Position numbers and translations under genes: made by a program. Below the pieces are notes generated by a model that did no database searches, was not told where the DNA came from, and saw nothing but the letters and a program-made list of their open reading frames with translations. From positions 124,001 to 188,000 of the forward strand of contig NZ_SBIV01000004.1 in NCBI RefSeq assembly GCF_004765795.1: a stretch of DNA of 64,000 bases. Direction: 5' to 3'. This document shows, in pieces, positions 1 to 6,490 of the stretch. Each line of letters starts with the position of its first letter. Position 1 is the first letter of the stretch. The stretch comes from Halorussus marinus. GTDB taxonomy: Archaea > Halobacteriota > Halobacteria > Halobacteriales > Haladaptataceae.

Positions 1-1
1 G

Positions 2-256
2 ACGCCCGAACCGTTAGAGGGCTGGGAGTACGCCGGCGCGTACGAGGACTTCGAGGACGCGGACGGCGTCGAGATCGTCTGTGGCGGTCCCGAGACGAAC
101 GGCGAGGGGTGTGGCGGGGTGTACTACCTGAGCTTCGTCAAGTTCGAGGACGGCGAGGAACTCGACCCCCGCCGGGCCGCGGCGTTCCGGCCGCCGTCGC
201 CGTCGATCGACGGCTCGGACTCCGAGAGCGGCCAGCGCTTCGACTTCGATCCCTGA
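2..256 (+). CDS. C-terminal fragment of an uncharacterised protein
   Basis: The window opens inside this gene. The frame starting at base 2 stays open to a TGA at 254-256 and gives 84 residues, so the start lies upstream. The visible part is acidic, as expected for a haloarchaeal protein. It contains CGGPETNGEGCGG followed by a short hydrophobic strand (VYYLSFVKF), then a low-complexity tail rich in Ser, Pro and Asp. The two Cys could bind metal, but no second Cys pair is visible. I do not recognise the family. That it is coding is fairly secure from the codon pattern. Confidence 0.6.
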   Translation, partial: TPEPLEGWEYAGAYEDFEDADGVEIVCGGPETNGEGCGGVYYLSFVKFEDGEELDPRRAAAFRPPSPSIDGSDSESGQRFDFDP

Positions 257-343
257 CCGAGACGGCGGGTCGCCGCCCGGAGCGAGCTAAATCAATTGAC
301 ACGCCGAGAAACGGTTATTGTGGTTCGCGGTGAATCGCGTGCT

Positions 344-655
344 ATGACCGAAGAGGGAGGCACGTCGCCGCCGGACGCCGAGGACCCCATCGTTCACCGC
401 GAGCTGTTCGAGGGCGAACGACCGGCGTCCGAGGAGGCCGCCGAGATCGAAGTCGCAGAGATCATCGCCGACCTCGAAGGGCGCGAACCGACCGACATCT
501 CGGCGCTGTACGACACCATCGACCACCTCGTCGAACACCTCTTTTCGAACCCGCCGCCAATCGAGGCGCAGGCCGAACTGACGTTCACCTACGAGGGCTA
601 CCGGATCTGTCTCTTTCAGGACGGTCACGCCACGTTCATGAAAGTCTCCGAGTAG
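344..655 (+). CDS. HalOD1 output domain protein
   Basis: A 103-residue acidic protein beginning at the ATG at 344; an upstream in-frame TTG would add 16 poorly hydrophobic residues and is less likely. Residues about 45-100 (ALYDTIDHLVEHLF ... FTYEGYRICLF) match the small HalOD1 domain of haloarchaea, which often stands alone or follows response-regulator receivers and is thought to be an output module. No DNA-binding or catalytic motif is visible. It converges on rtcB, whose stop codon begins 5 bases away. The domain assignment is from memory; its function is unknown. Confidence 0.7.
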   Translation: MTEEGGTSPPDAEDPIVHRELFEGERPASEEAAEIEVAEIIADLEGREPTDISALYDTIDHLVEHLFSNPPPIEAQAELTFTYEGYRICLFQDGHATFMKVSE

Positions 656-659
656 CCGG

Positions 660-2162
660 TCACCCCTTGATGTTACACACCGGGAAGGTCCGTGCGACCT
701 TGTCGCCGATGCCAAGCGCGTCCGACACCCGGACGACTTCGTCGACGTCCTTGTAGACACCGGGCGCCTCCTCGGCGACCGTCGCGCCGCTCTGGGCCTT
801 GACGTAGATGTGTTCCTGTTCGAGGTCGTCCTGTACGTCGCCGCCCCAGTAGTCCTGTTTGGCCTGCGTCCGGCTCATGGTTCGGCCCGCGCCGTGGGCG
901 GTCGAGCCGAACGTGCGGTCCATCGACTCCTCGCCGCCCCGGAGGACGTAACTGCCCGCACCCATGCTTCCGGGGATGATGATAGGCTGGCCCACGTCGC
1001 GGTAGGCCTCCGGCACCTCGGGGTGGCCCGCGGGGAACGCCCGGGTCGCGCCCTTCCGGTGGACGTAGAGTTCCCGCTCCTCGGTGTCGGTGGCGTCGCC
1101 GCCCGACGCCGGACGACCGTCCGACCCGATCCCGACGGTGTGGGTCTCCTTCTTGGCGATGTTGTGGGCCACGTCGTACAGCAGATCCATCCCCAGCGTC
1201 TCCCAGTCGGCGTCGAAGACCTTCTCGAACACCTGCCGGGTCCGGTGGGTGATGAGCTGGCGGTTCACCCACGCGAAGTTGATCGCCGCGCACATCGCGC
1301 CGTAGTAGTCCTCGGCGAGCTGGCTCCCGGCGGGCGCGGCCGCCAGTTCCTTGTCGGGGAGCCGCGACAGCAGGCCGGCGTGGGCCTTCTCGATGTCCCG
1401 GAGATACTCGGTACAGACCTGATGGCCGAGCCCCCGGCTCCCGCAGTGGATCAGGACCACGATCTGACCCTCTTCGAGGCCGTAGGCGTCGGCCACCCCG
1501 TCGAGATAGGTGTCGGTCACGCGCTGGACTTCGAGGAAGTGGTTGCCCGACCCGAGACTGCCGAGCTGGTTCTTCCCGCGGTCTTTGGCCTTCTGGGGCA
1601 CCTTCGCGGGATCGCTGTCGTACCGGACGCCCTCGTCCTCGCAGTGGGCGAGGTCCTCGCGGACGGCGTAGCCCTCTTCGAGCGCCCAGTCCAGCCCGCG
1701 GTCGAGGACCGCCTCGACGGTGTCGATGTCGCCCTCGACGATGCCGCCGCCGCCGAGCCCGGACGGGACGTTCGCGAACAGGGCGTCGACGAGTTCTTCC
1801 TCGCGGCCCCGCAGGTCGTCGTAGGTGAGGTCGGTCCGCACCATCCGGACGCCGCAGTTGATGTCGTAGCCGATCGCGCCCGGCGAGATACACCCCTCCT
1901 CGGCGTCGATGCCCGCCACGCCGCCGACCGGGAAGCCGTACCCCTGATGGCCGTCGGGCATGCAGATGGCGTGGTTTCGCACGCCCGGCAGGTGGGTGGC
2001 GTTTCGGAGCTGTTCGAGCGTCTTGTCCTCGGAGATCTCATCGAGCAGGGACTCGCTGGCGAGCACGCGGGCCGGAACGCCCATCTCGCCCGTCGCGGGG
2101 ATCTCCCAGACGAACTCCCGAACCTTGTGGAGCGTCACGTCGCCGGCGTCGTAGGTGGTCAT
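660..2162 (-). CDS. rtcB: tRNA-splicing ligase RtcB
   Basis: RtcB is a Mn- and GTP-dependent RNA ligase that joins 2',3'-cyclic phosphate to 5'-OH ends, sealing tRNA exons. The 500-residue protein is of usual length and has no intein. Visible landmarks are the metal-ligand Cys103 in GYDINCGVR, the SLGSGNHFLEV segment, and the guanylylated histidine at about 423 in GSTAHGAGR, followed by the C-terminal VCNIKG. The start is the ATG at 2162. The archease gene lies about 135 bases upstream on the same strand, so ligase and activator probably share transcription. Confidence 0.97.
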   Translation of the reverse strand: MTTYDAGDVTLHKVREFVWEIPATGEMGVPARVLASESLLDEISEDKTLEQLRNATHLPGVRNHAICMPDGHQGYGFPVGGVAGIDAEEGCISPGAIGYDINCGVRMVRTDLTYDDLRGREEELVDALFANVPSGLGGGGIVEGDIDTVEAVLDRGLDWALEEGYAVREDLAHCEDEGVRYDSDPAKVPQKAKDRGKNQLGSLGSGNHFLEVQRVTDTYLDGVADAYGLEEGQIVVLIHCGSRGLGHQVCTEYLRDIEKAHAGLLSRLPDKELAAAPAGSQLAEDYYGAMCAAINFAWVNRQLITHRTRQVFEKVFDADWETLGMDLLYDVAHNIAKKETHTVGIGSDGRPASGGDATDTEERELYVHRKGATRAFPAGHPEVPEAYRDVGQPIIIPGSMGAGSYVLRGGEESMDRTFGSTAHGAGRTMSRTQAKQDYWGGDVQDDLEQEHIYVKAQSGATVAEEAPGVYKDVDEVVRVSDALGIGDKVARTFPVCNIKG

Positions 2163-2298
2163 ACTCCTCAGTTAGTCGTCGGGCCGGAATACGTTTCGCC
2201 ATCGGTCTCGCGCGCCGACGAGTCGGGCCCACCCGGTCGCGAGCGACCGGACGATATCGGTCGGGATCAGAGGTCCCCGTCGGCGCGGACCGGCCGGC

Positions 2299-2709
2299 TC
2301 ACACGTCGAAGACGACGTACGCGCGCCAGCCTCCGTCGGTCTCGGCCAGTTCCATCTCCGAGTACGTGACGGCCTTGACCTCGCGGGCCGAGACCGCCGA
2401 GAGCGGGACGCCGCGAGCGCTCGCGTCGGCGACCCACTCCCCGTCGGCCGCCCGGACCGTTACCTCGTTGTCGACGGGCAGGACGGCCCGGACGTCGCGC
2501 TGGTAGATGAGTTCGTCGAGGTAGTCGAACAGGAGCGCCTCGCGGGACTCGGCGCGGACCGACAGCTCGAACCGGTCGCCGGTCGCGGGCGGCGCCTCGC
2601 ACATCGCGGCCGCGAGGCCGTCGCCGGCGGCGGCGAAGACCGCCCCGAGCGACTCGCCGGTCGCCTCGACCGCCACGTCCGCGGTGTGATCGCGGAGTCG
2701 GTAGCTCAT
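2299..2709 (-). CDS. archease, RtcB activator
   Basis: Archease speeds RtcB guanylylation and lets the ligase turn over many times. The 136-residue protein starts at MSYRLRDHTADVAVEATG, carrying the family's DHTADV signature. It continues with the LLFDYLDELIYQRD helix and ends in WRAYVVFDV, the conserved C-terminal strand. A longer reading frame extends upstream, but the added 40 residues are Arg-rich and unlike the family, so the ATG at 2709 is chosen. It lies directly upstream of rtcB on the same strand, a common archaeal arrangement. Confidence 0.93.
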   Translation of the reverse strand: MSYRLRDHTADVAVEATGESLGAVFAAAGDGLAAAMCEAPPATGDRFELSVRAESREALLFDYLDELIYQRDVRAVLPVDNEVTVRAADGEWVADASARGVPLSAVSAREVKAVTYSEMELAETDGGWRAYVVFDV

Positions 2710-2818
2710 ACCCCGAGCGACGGACCGGGCGGGCAAAGTCGTTCGCCATTCGTCTCGGTCGCGTTCGGGTCGGTCGCGGGCGGTGGAATTATATTGACCA
2801 CGAACATACCCGGAGCTA

Positions 2819-3307
2819 GTGAGCGTCAACGTCGATATCGAAATCGCCCGTCCCGGCGACGAGAGCTACGTCGAGGAGGCGTGGCAGCTCAAAGAGCGCA
2901 TCCGGGACGGCGAAGACGTGCTCAAACAGCGCCGGGGGTTCTTCGTGGACGCCTACCGGCGCTCGACGGTCCATCTGGTGGTCTCTCGGGAGGGCGACGA
3001 CGAGCGCCTGATGGGGTTCGCGGCGGTCCGGCGGGACGGTTACATCCTCTTTCTGGCGGTCGCACCCGAGTCCAGAGGCGAAGGCGTCGGCAAGCGACTG
3101 GTCGGTCGGGTCGCCGAGAACCACGACACGGTCACCTGCCACGCCCGCGCGTCGAACCAGAACGCGCTCGGGTTCTACGAGCATCTGGGGTTCGAGGTCG
3201 AGCGCCGCATCGACAACTACTACGAGGACGGCGGCGACGCCTACTACCTGAAACTCGGCCGGAGCGGCGGGCTGACCGAGAAGCTCTCGGAGTTCGTGCG
3301 GGGCTGA
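2819..3307 (+). CDS. GNAT family N-acetyltransferase
   Basis: A 162-residue single-domain acetyltransferase. The acetyl-CoA-binding motif is visible as ESRGEGVGKRLV (about residues 82-93), followed by the ASNQNALGFYEHLGFE segment typical of RimI-like members. The start is a GTG at 2819, about 27 bases after a TATA-like ATTATATT box, so the message is probably leaderless. The substrate cannot be told from sequence. It is divergent from archease and upstream of priS, but a separate TATA-like element before priS argues against one operon. Confidence 0.88.
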   Translation: MSVNVDIEIARPGDESYVEEAWQLKERIRDGEDVLKQRRGFFVDAYRRSTVHLVVSREGDDERLMGFAAVRRDGYILFLAVAPESRGEGVGKRLVGRVAENHDTVTCHARASNQNALGFYEHLGFEVERRIDNYYEDGGDAYYLKLGRSGGLTEKLSEFVRG

Positions 3308-3369
3308 CCGCCGGGCCTCGGCCCCGAAAGAACAAGCCTTTAATCGTCGGCTTGCCTCACTCGTAGCCG

Positions 3370-4527
3370 ATGGAAGAGCGCACCCGAGCGTACCTCCGAG
3401 GCCGGTTTCGCGACCACTACCGCCGCGCCGAGGTGTCGGCGCCGCCGGCCCCGCAGGCCCGCGAGTGGGGGTACATCCCGTGGACCACCGGGCCGACCAC
3501 GATGGTCCGCCACCAGTCGCTGCTGGAGCTCGGGGAGCTCTCGGACTTCCTCCGGCGCGAGCGCCCGCGCCACGTCTACTTCTCGGCCGGGCGCTACGAC
3601 GACCCGGGCGCCGACGAGATGGACGACAAGGGGTGGCGCGGGTCGGACCTCGTGTTCGACATCGACGCCGACCACCTCCCGGGGGTCGACCCCCAGCGGG
3701 ACGGCTACGGCGAGATGCTCGCGGCCGGAAAGGACGAGCTACTGGCTCTGCTGGACCTGCTGGAAGCCGACCTCGGCTTCGAAGACGTCACGGTCGTCTT
3801 CTCGGGCGGTCGGGGATACCACGCCCACGTCCGCGACGAGGGCGTCCGCGACCTCGACCGCGATCGGCGCCGGGAGATCGTCGACTACGTCCGGGGCGAG
3901 GGCGTCGACCTCGACGCGATCCAGCGCACGGAGATGGGCGGCACCGCGACCCGGAGGGTCCTCAAGACCGACGGCGGGTGGGGCCGGCGGGTCCACCGGC
4001 GACTGCTCGGCCTCGCCGACGACCTGCTCGCGATGGACGAAGCCGACGCGCTCGACCGGCTCCGGGAGTTCGACCGGATCGGCGAGGGCCGGGCGAAGAC
4101 CATCCTCGGGGCGGTCTCTGAAGACTACGAGAAGCTGGCGAGCGGCAACATCGAGCGGGGCGGCCCCGGCATCCGTCAGCTCGCGAAGGTGATGACCGGC
4201 GAGGTCGTCGCCGACGAGTCGGCCGCGATCGACGAGCCGGTGACGACCGACGTCCGGCGGCTGATCCGACTGCCGGGGAGCCTCCACGGCGGGACCGGGT
4301 TCGAAGTGACGCCCATCCCCCGCGAGGAGGTCGAGGCGTTCGACCCGCTGGTCGATCCCATCCCGGAGACGTTCGTGGGCCACGACGTGACCGTCGAGGT
4401 CACCGACCCCGGCACGGTCGAACTCGACGGCGAAAGCTTTAGGCTCCCGGCGGGAGAGGTATCGGTCCCCGAATACGTGGCCGTGTTCCTGATGGCGCGC
4501 GGCCGGGCCGAGAAGGGTCGAGAATGA
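3370..4527 (+). CDS. priS: DNA primase catalytic small subunit PriS
   Basis: PriS synthesises RNA or DNA primers at the replication fork together with PriL. The 385-residue protein carries the catalytic acidic motif DLVFDIDADH (D97 and D99) and the FSGGRGYHAHV segment of archaeal/eukaryotic primases. The start at 3370 lies about 28 bases downstream of CTTTAAT. Its TGA overlaps the ATG of the GINS gene (ATGA), implying coupled translation. Pairing of priS with a GINS gene is common in archaea and puts two replisome components in one transcript. Confidence 0.96.
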   Translation: MEERTRAYLRGRFRDHYRRAEVSAPPAPQAREWGYIPWTTGPTTMVRHQSLLELGELSDFLRRERPRHVYFSAGRYDDPGADEMDDKGWRGSDLVFDIDADHLPGVDPQRDGYGEMLAAGKDELLALLDLLEADLGFEDVTVVFSGGRGYHAHVRDEGVRDLDRDRRREIVDYVRGEGVDLDAIQRTEMGGTATRRVLKTDGGWGRRVHRRLLGLADDLLAMDEADALDRLREFDRIGEGRAKTILGAVSEDYEKLASGNIERGGPGIRQLAKVMTGEVVADESAAIDEPVTTDVRRLIRLPGSLHGGTGFEVTPIPREEVEAFDPLVDPIPETFVGHDVTVEVTDPGTVELDGESFRLPAGEVSVPEYVAVFLMARGRAEKGRE

Positions 4528-5399
4528 ATCTGGACGAACTCCGCACGGTACAGAACAAAGAGCGTTCGAAAGACAGCCTCCAGCACCTGCGCGAGTCGTT
4601 CTACGCCGAGGTCGGCGAGTACATCGCCGACCTCAAGGCCGAACGCGAGCGCGCCGCCGAGCGCGCCGAGAGCCAGTTCGACGACCCGGAGGTCAACCGC
4701 CTCACCGACGAGATCCACACCGCCGAGGACGTCGTCGAAGCGGTATACGAGCGCCGGGTCGGGAAGGTAGTCAAGCGCGCGAGCCTCGCCGCCGCGGGGA
4801 TGCCCGCCGACGAGGAGGGGCTGACCGCCGAGGAGCAAGAGCTGTTCACGTCGCTGGTCGAGGAGATCGAGGCCAACAAGGCCGAGGTGCTCGACATCCT
4901 CGCGGGCGAGAGCGACGCCGCACGGGCCTCGGCGGACGCCGACGCCTCGCCGGTCACCGACTCGACCCCTCACAGCGACCCCGCCGAGCCCGACGACGCC
5001 GACACCGAAACGGACGTGAGCGCCGCGGACCTGATGGGCGGGGGCTCGCCGGTCGACGACGAGCCGGCGAGCGCGGCGCCGACCGACGACTCCGACGGTG
5101 ACGACCCGCGACCGGCCCCCGACGAGGCGGCCGCGGTCGCGGGCGCGCCCGACGGCCCGGAGGTGGACGCGCTCGACGACCGACAGGAGGCCGACAGCGA
5201 CCCCGACGACTCCACGGACCCCACCGAGGGGCTCGACGACCGCACCACCGTCCGCATCACCCGCGACGTGGGCGAGATCTTCGGCGTCGACGAGCGCACC
5301 TACGAGCTCGCCAGCGAGGACGTGGTGACCCTGCCCGAGGAAAACGCGGGGCCGCTGGTCGAGCGCGGCGCGGCAGAGCGACTCACCGACGTTTTTTAG
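4524..5399 (+). CDS. GINS complex subunit (Gins51/Sld5 type)
   Basis: A 291-residue acidic protein coupled to priS by a 4-base overlap. The N-terminal ~130 residues form the alpha-helical GINS A domain (MNLDELRTVQNKE ... SFYAEVGEYIADL). A long disordered Asp/Ala/Pro-rich linker follows (about 135-235). The C-terminal ~55 residues (TTVRITRDVGEIFGVDERTYEL ... VVTLPEENAGPLVERGAAE) form the small beta-rich B domain. This order, A then B, is that of the archaeal Gins51 type. GINS bridges MCM and GAN/Cdc45 in the replicative helicase. The stop codon lies inside a strong hairpin. Confidence 0.9.
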   Translation: MNLDELRTVQNKERSKDSLQHLRESFYAEVGEYIADLKAERERAAERAESQFDDPEVNRLTDEIHTAEDVVEAVYERRVGKVVKRASLAAAGMPADEEGLTAEEQELFTSLVEEIEANKAEVLDILAGESDAARASADADASPVTDSTPHSDPAEPDDADTETDVSAADLMGGGSPVDDEPASAAPTDDSDGDDPRPAPDEAAAVAGAPDGPEVDALDDRQEADSDPDDSTDPTEGLDDRTTVRITRDVGEIFGVDERTYELASEDVVTLPEENAGPLVERGAAERLTDVF

Positions 5400-5444
5400 C
5401 GGGGTCCTCGCTCGCCACGCTCGCTCGAACCCCGCCAAAAACGT
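5389..5444. terminator. long hairpin, probable bidirectional terminator
   Basis: The left arm ACGTTTTTTAGCGGGGT (5389-5405) pairs with the right arm AACCCCGCCAAAAACGT (5428-5444). The only flaw is a small bulge, and the arms carry T-rich and A-rich ends. The structure spans the Gins51 stop codon (5397-5399). This layout would end transcripts from either side. Nothing is read in from the right within several hundred bases. Confidence 0.6.
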
Positions 5445-5908
5445 CGATGGAAACGCCTCGCGTCGCTCGGCGTCTATCGTGCAACTCAGACGATCTAGCA
5501 CCCATACGTCCTATCCGATCGTTCTCAGAGTAGCAGTTGGGAAGTACAGAGCGTGGACTCACTGTTGTGCGTGACATCATCATCCGCGAGTCTCGAACCG
5601 GAACGAAGCCCTCGGACGACTCTCGATTTCAATCCGGTTGCAAACCGTCAGGCAGGGTTTTTCTTCAACTCTGTGCCGGACAAATTCTCCGTATTCGGCA
5701 CGACCACCGCAAAGACATCTCGAATATGATAGAAGCGGCGTGGTACGTTCGCGTTTCGAATTCACCAAACAAGGCAAGACAGCCCCGCCTTTGAATTTAG
5801 AGGCTTTGTTGGATTCCTATCTTCAGAGACAGCTCTACCTGAAATAGCCGGCCGATGAGAACTGCCCCTTGGCCGCCGATGATCCGACCACTTCAGAATA
5901 CTAAGTAC
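5445..5908. other. AT-richer intergenic region without a supported gene
   Basis: This 460-base stretch is visibly less GC-rich than its surroundings. Short open frames occur on both strands, but none shows acidic haloarchaeal composition, a promoter or a recognisable domain. It contains a solo copy of a transposon-like end at 5802-5827. I read it as an insertion-prone spacer, possibly with decayed mobile DNA. Confidence 0.55.
5802..5827 (+). repeat. solo transposon-like end
   Basis: The bases GGCTTTGTTGGATTCCTATC, followed by TTCAGA, match the reverse complement of the right end of the nearby cassette (GGCTCTGTTGAAATCCTATT then CTTCAGA). It is in the same orientation as the cassette's left end. 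No partner end or target duplication was found, so it is probably a relic of an earlier insertion. Confidence 0.55.
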
Positions 5909-5980
5909 ATACTACTGGCTTTGTTGAAGTCCTCAGCAGTTGATAGTTTTACACCCCAATTGCTCAGTACAGAGGGTCGT

Positions 5981-6178
5981 CTATCGTGGGTCAAACATAT
6001 AGTAGACGATTACCGTCGTAACTCCCATCATCACTGCGTGGATGGCGGTCACTCCCTGAAACAGCAGACTCCCAGCGAATACCCCGAAGAAGCTCGCAAT
6101 ACCAACTGCGATGGCAAATTTTAGTCGGGGGAGATCTTCGACCCACGCTTCAAACTGGTAGTATGATTGTAGCGCCAT
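5981..6178 (-). CDS. small two-helix membrane protein carried by the cassette
   Basis: The protein has 65 residues starting MALQSYYQFEAWVEDLPRL. Two hydrophobic helices follow (about 20-40 and 43-61), and it ends YYMFDPR. The ATG at 6178 is chosen over an upstream one at 6241 because a TATA-like GATTTTATAC at 6204-6213 sits about 30 bases before it; the longer version would start upstream of that box. The gene lies wholly within the inverted repeats, so it moves with the element. I recognise no function. Its preserved reading frame and private promoter suggest selection rather than chance. Confidence 0.7.
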   Translation of the reverse strand: MALQSYYQFEAWVEDLPRLKFAIAVGIASFFGVFAGSLLFQGVTAIHAVMMGVTTVIVYYMFDPR

Positions 6179-6203
6179 CGCCGTGATGTTGTTTGAACAG
6201 TAG

Positions 6204-6213
6204 CGTATAAAAT
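6204..6213 (-). promoter_or_regulatory. TATA box of the cassette gene
   Basis: Read on the minus strand the sequence is GATTTTATAC, centred about 30 bases before the ATG at 6178. It lies inside the mobile cassette, so the gene carries its own promoter to any new site. Confidence 0.5.
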
Positions 6214-6363
6214 CGTATGCTGATACAGGTCGGATCAACAAGCCGTTTCAGGCGAAGATATATCTGAAGAATAGGATTTCAACAGAGCCATACTACTAGC
6301 TACTGGTAGCGCTCGGCGATGCTTCCTGCCGTCGTACACCGTAATCCGCCGCGAGCGAACGGA

Positions 6364-6442
6364 GTGAGCGCGGACCAAGGAGCCCTCGAAGTCACGCGCC
6401 GGAGGCGCGTGACTGAGGGGGTGACAACGTGTTTTTCATGAA
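6364..6442 (-). repeat. dispersed intergenic repeat, copy A
   Basis: On the minus strand it runs TTCATGAAAA, then a GTCACCCCCTCAG block, a perfect 10-bp hairpin (GTCACGCGCC pairing with GGCGCGTGAC at 6391-6413, 3-base loop), then CTTCGAGG and GGTCCGC. The same blocks in the same order occur at 41067-41138 with a different hairpin. Both copies follow the 3' end of a gene, here cdc48. Confidence 0.6.
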
Positions 6443-6456
6443 AGTTTTCCAAGGGA

Positions 6457-6474
6457 GGGCGCGTTTATGCGCCC
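6457..6474 (-). terminator. hairpin after cdc48
   Basis: GGGCGC (6457-6462) pairs with GCGCCC (6469-6474) around a 6-base loop, starting 17 bases beyond the cdc48 stop codon. No long U-run follows, so termination here is only plausible. Confidence 0.4.
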
Positions 6475-6490
6475 GACCGCTGGAAACGTT

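Larger units (their letters stand above)
5917..6289. mobile_element. 373-bp non-autonomous cassette with TIRs and 8-bp TSD
   Basis: The left end GGCTTTGTTGAAGTCCT (5917-5933) is an inverted copy of the right end (GGCTCTGTTGAAATCCT read inwards from 6289), with two mismatches in 17. The element is flanked by a perfect direct repeat ATACTACT at 5909-5916 and 6290-6297, an 8-bp target site duplication. There is no transposase; the only gene inside is a 65-codon membrane protein with its own promoter. Ends beginning GGCT-TGTTG and an 8-bp duplication are compatible with mobilisation by an IS6- or IS1595-type transposase supplied in trans. That family guess is uncertain. Confidence 0.8.

Noticed and set aside
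810-2369. A 519-codon plus-strand frame antisense to rtcB
   Set aside because: RtcB is certain on the minus strand; the antisense product has no family features.
5537-6124. Short plus- and minus-strand frames in the AT-rich spacer
   Set aside because: Neutral or basic composition, no promoter and no domain. They do not resemble a transposase, so I treat the region as non-coding apart from the cassette gene.
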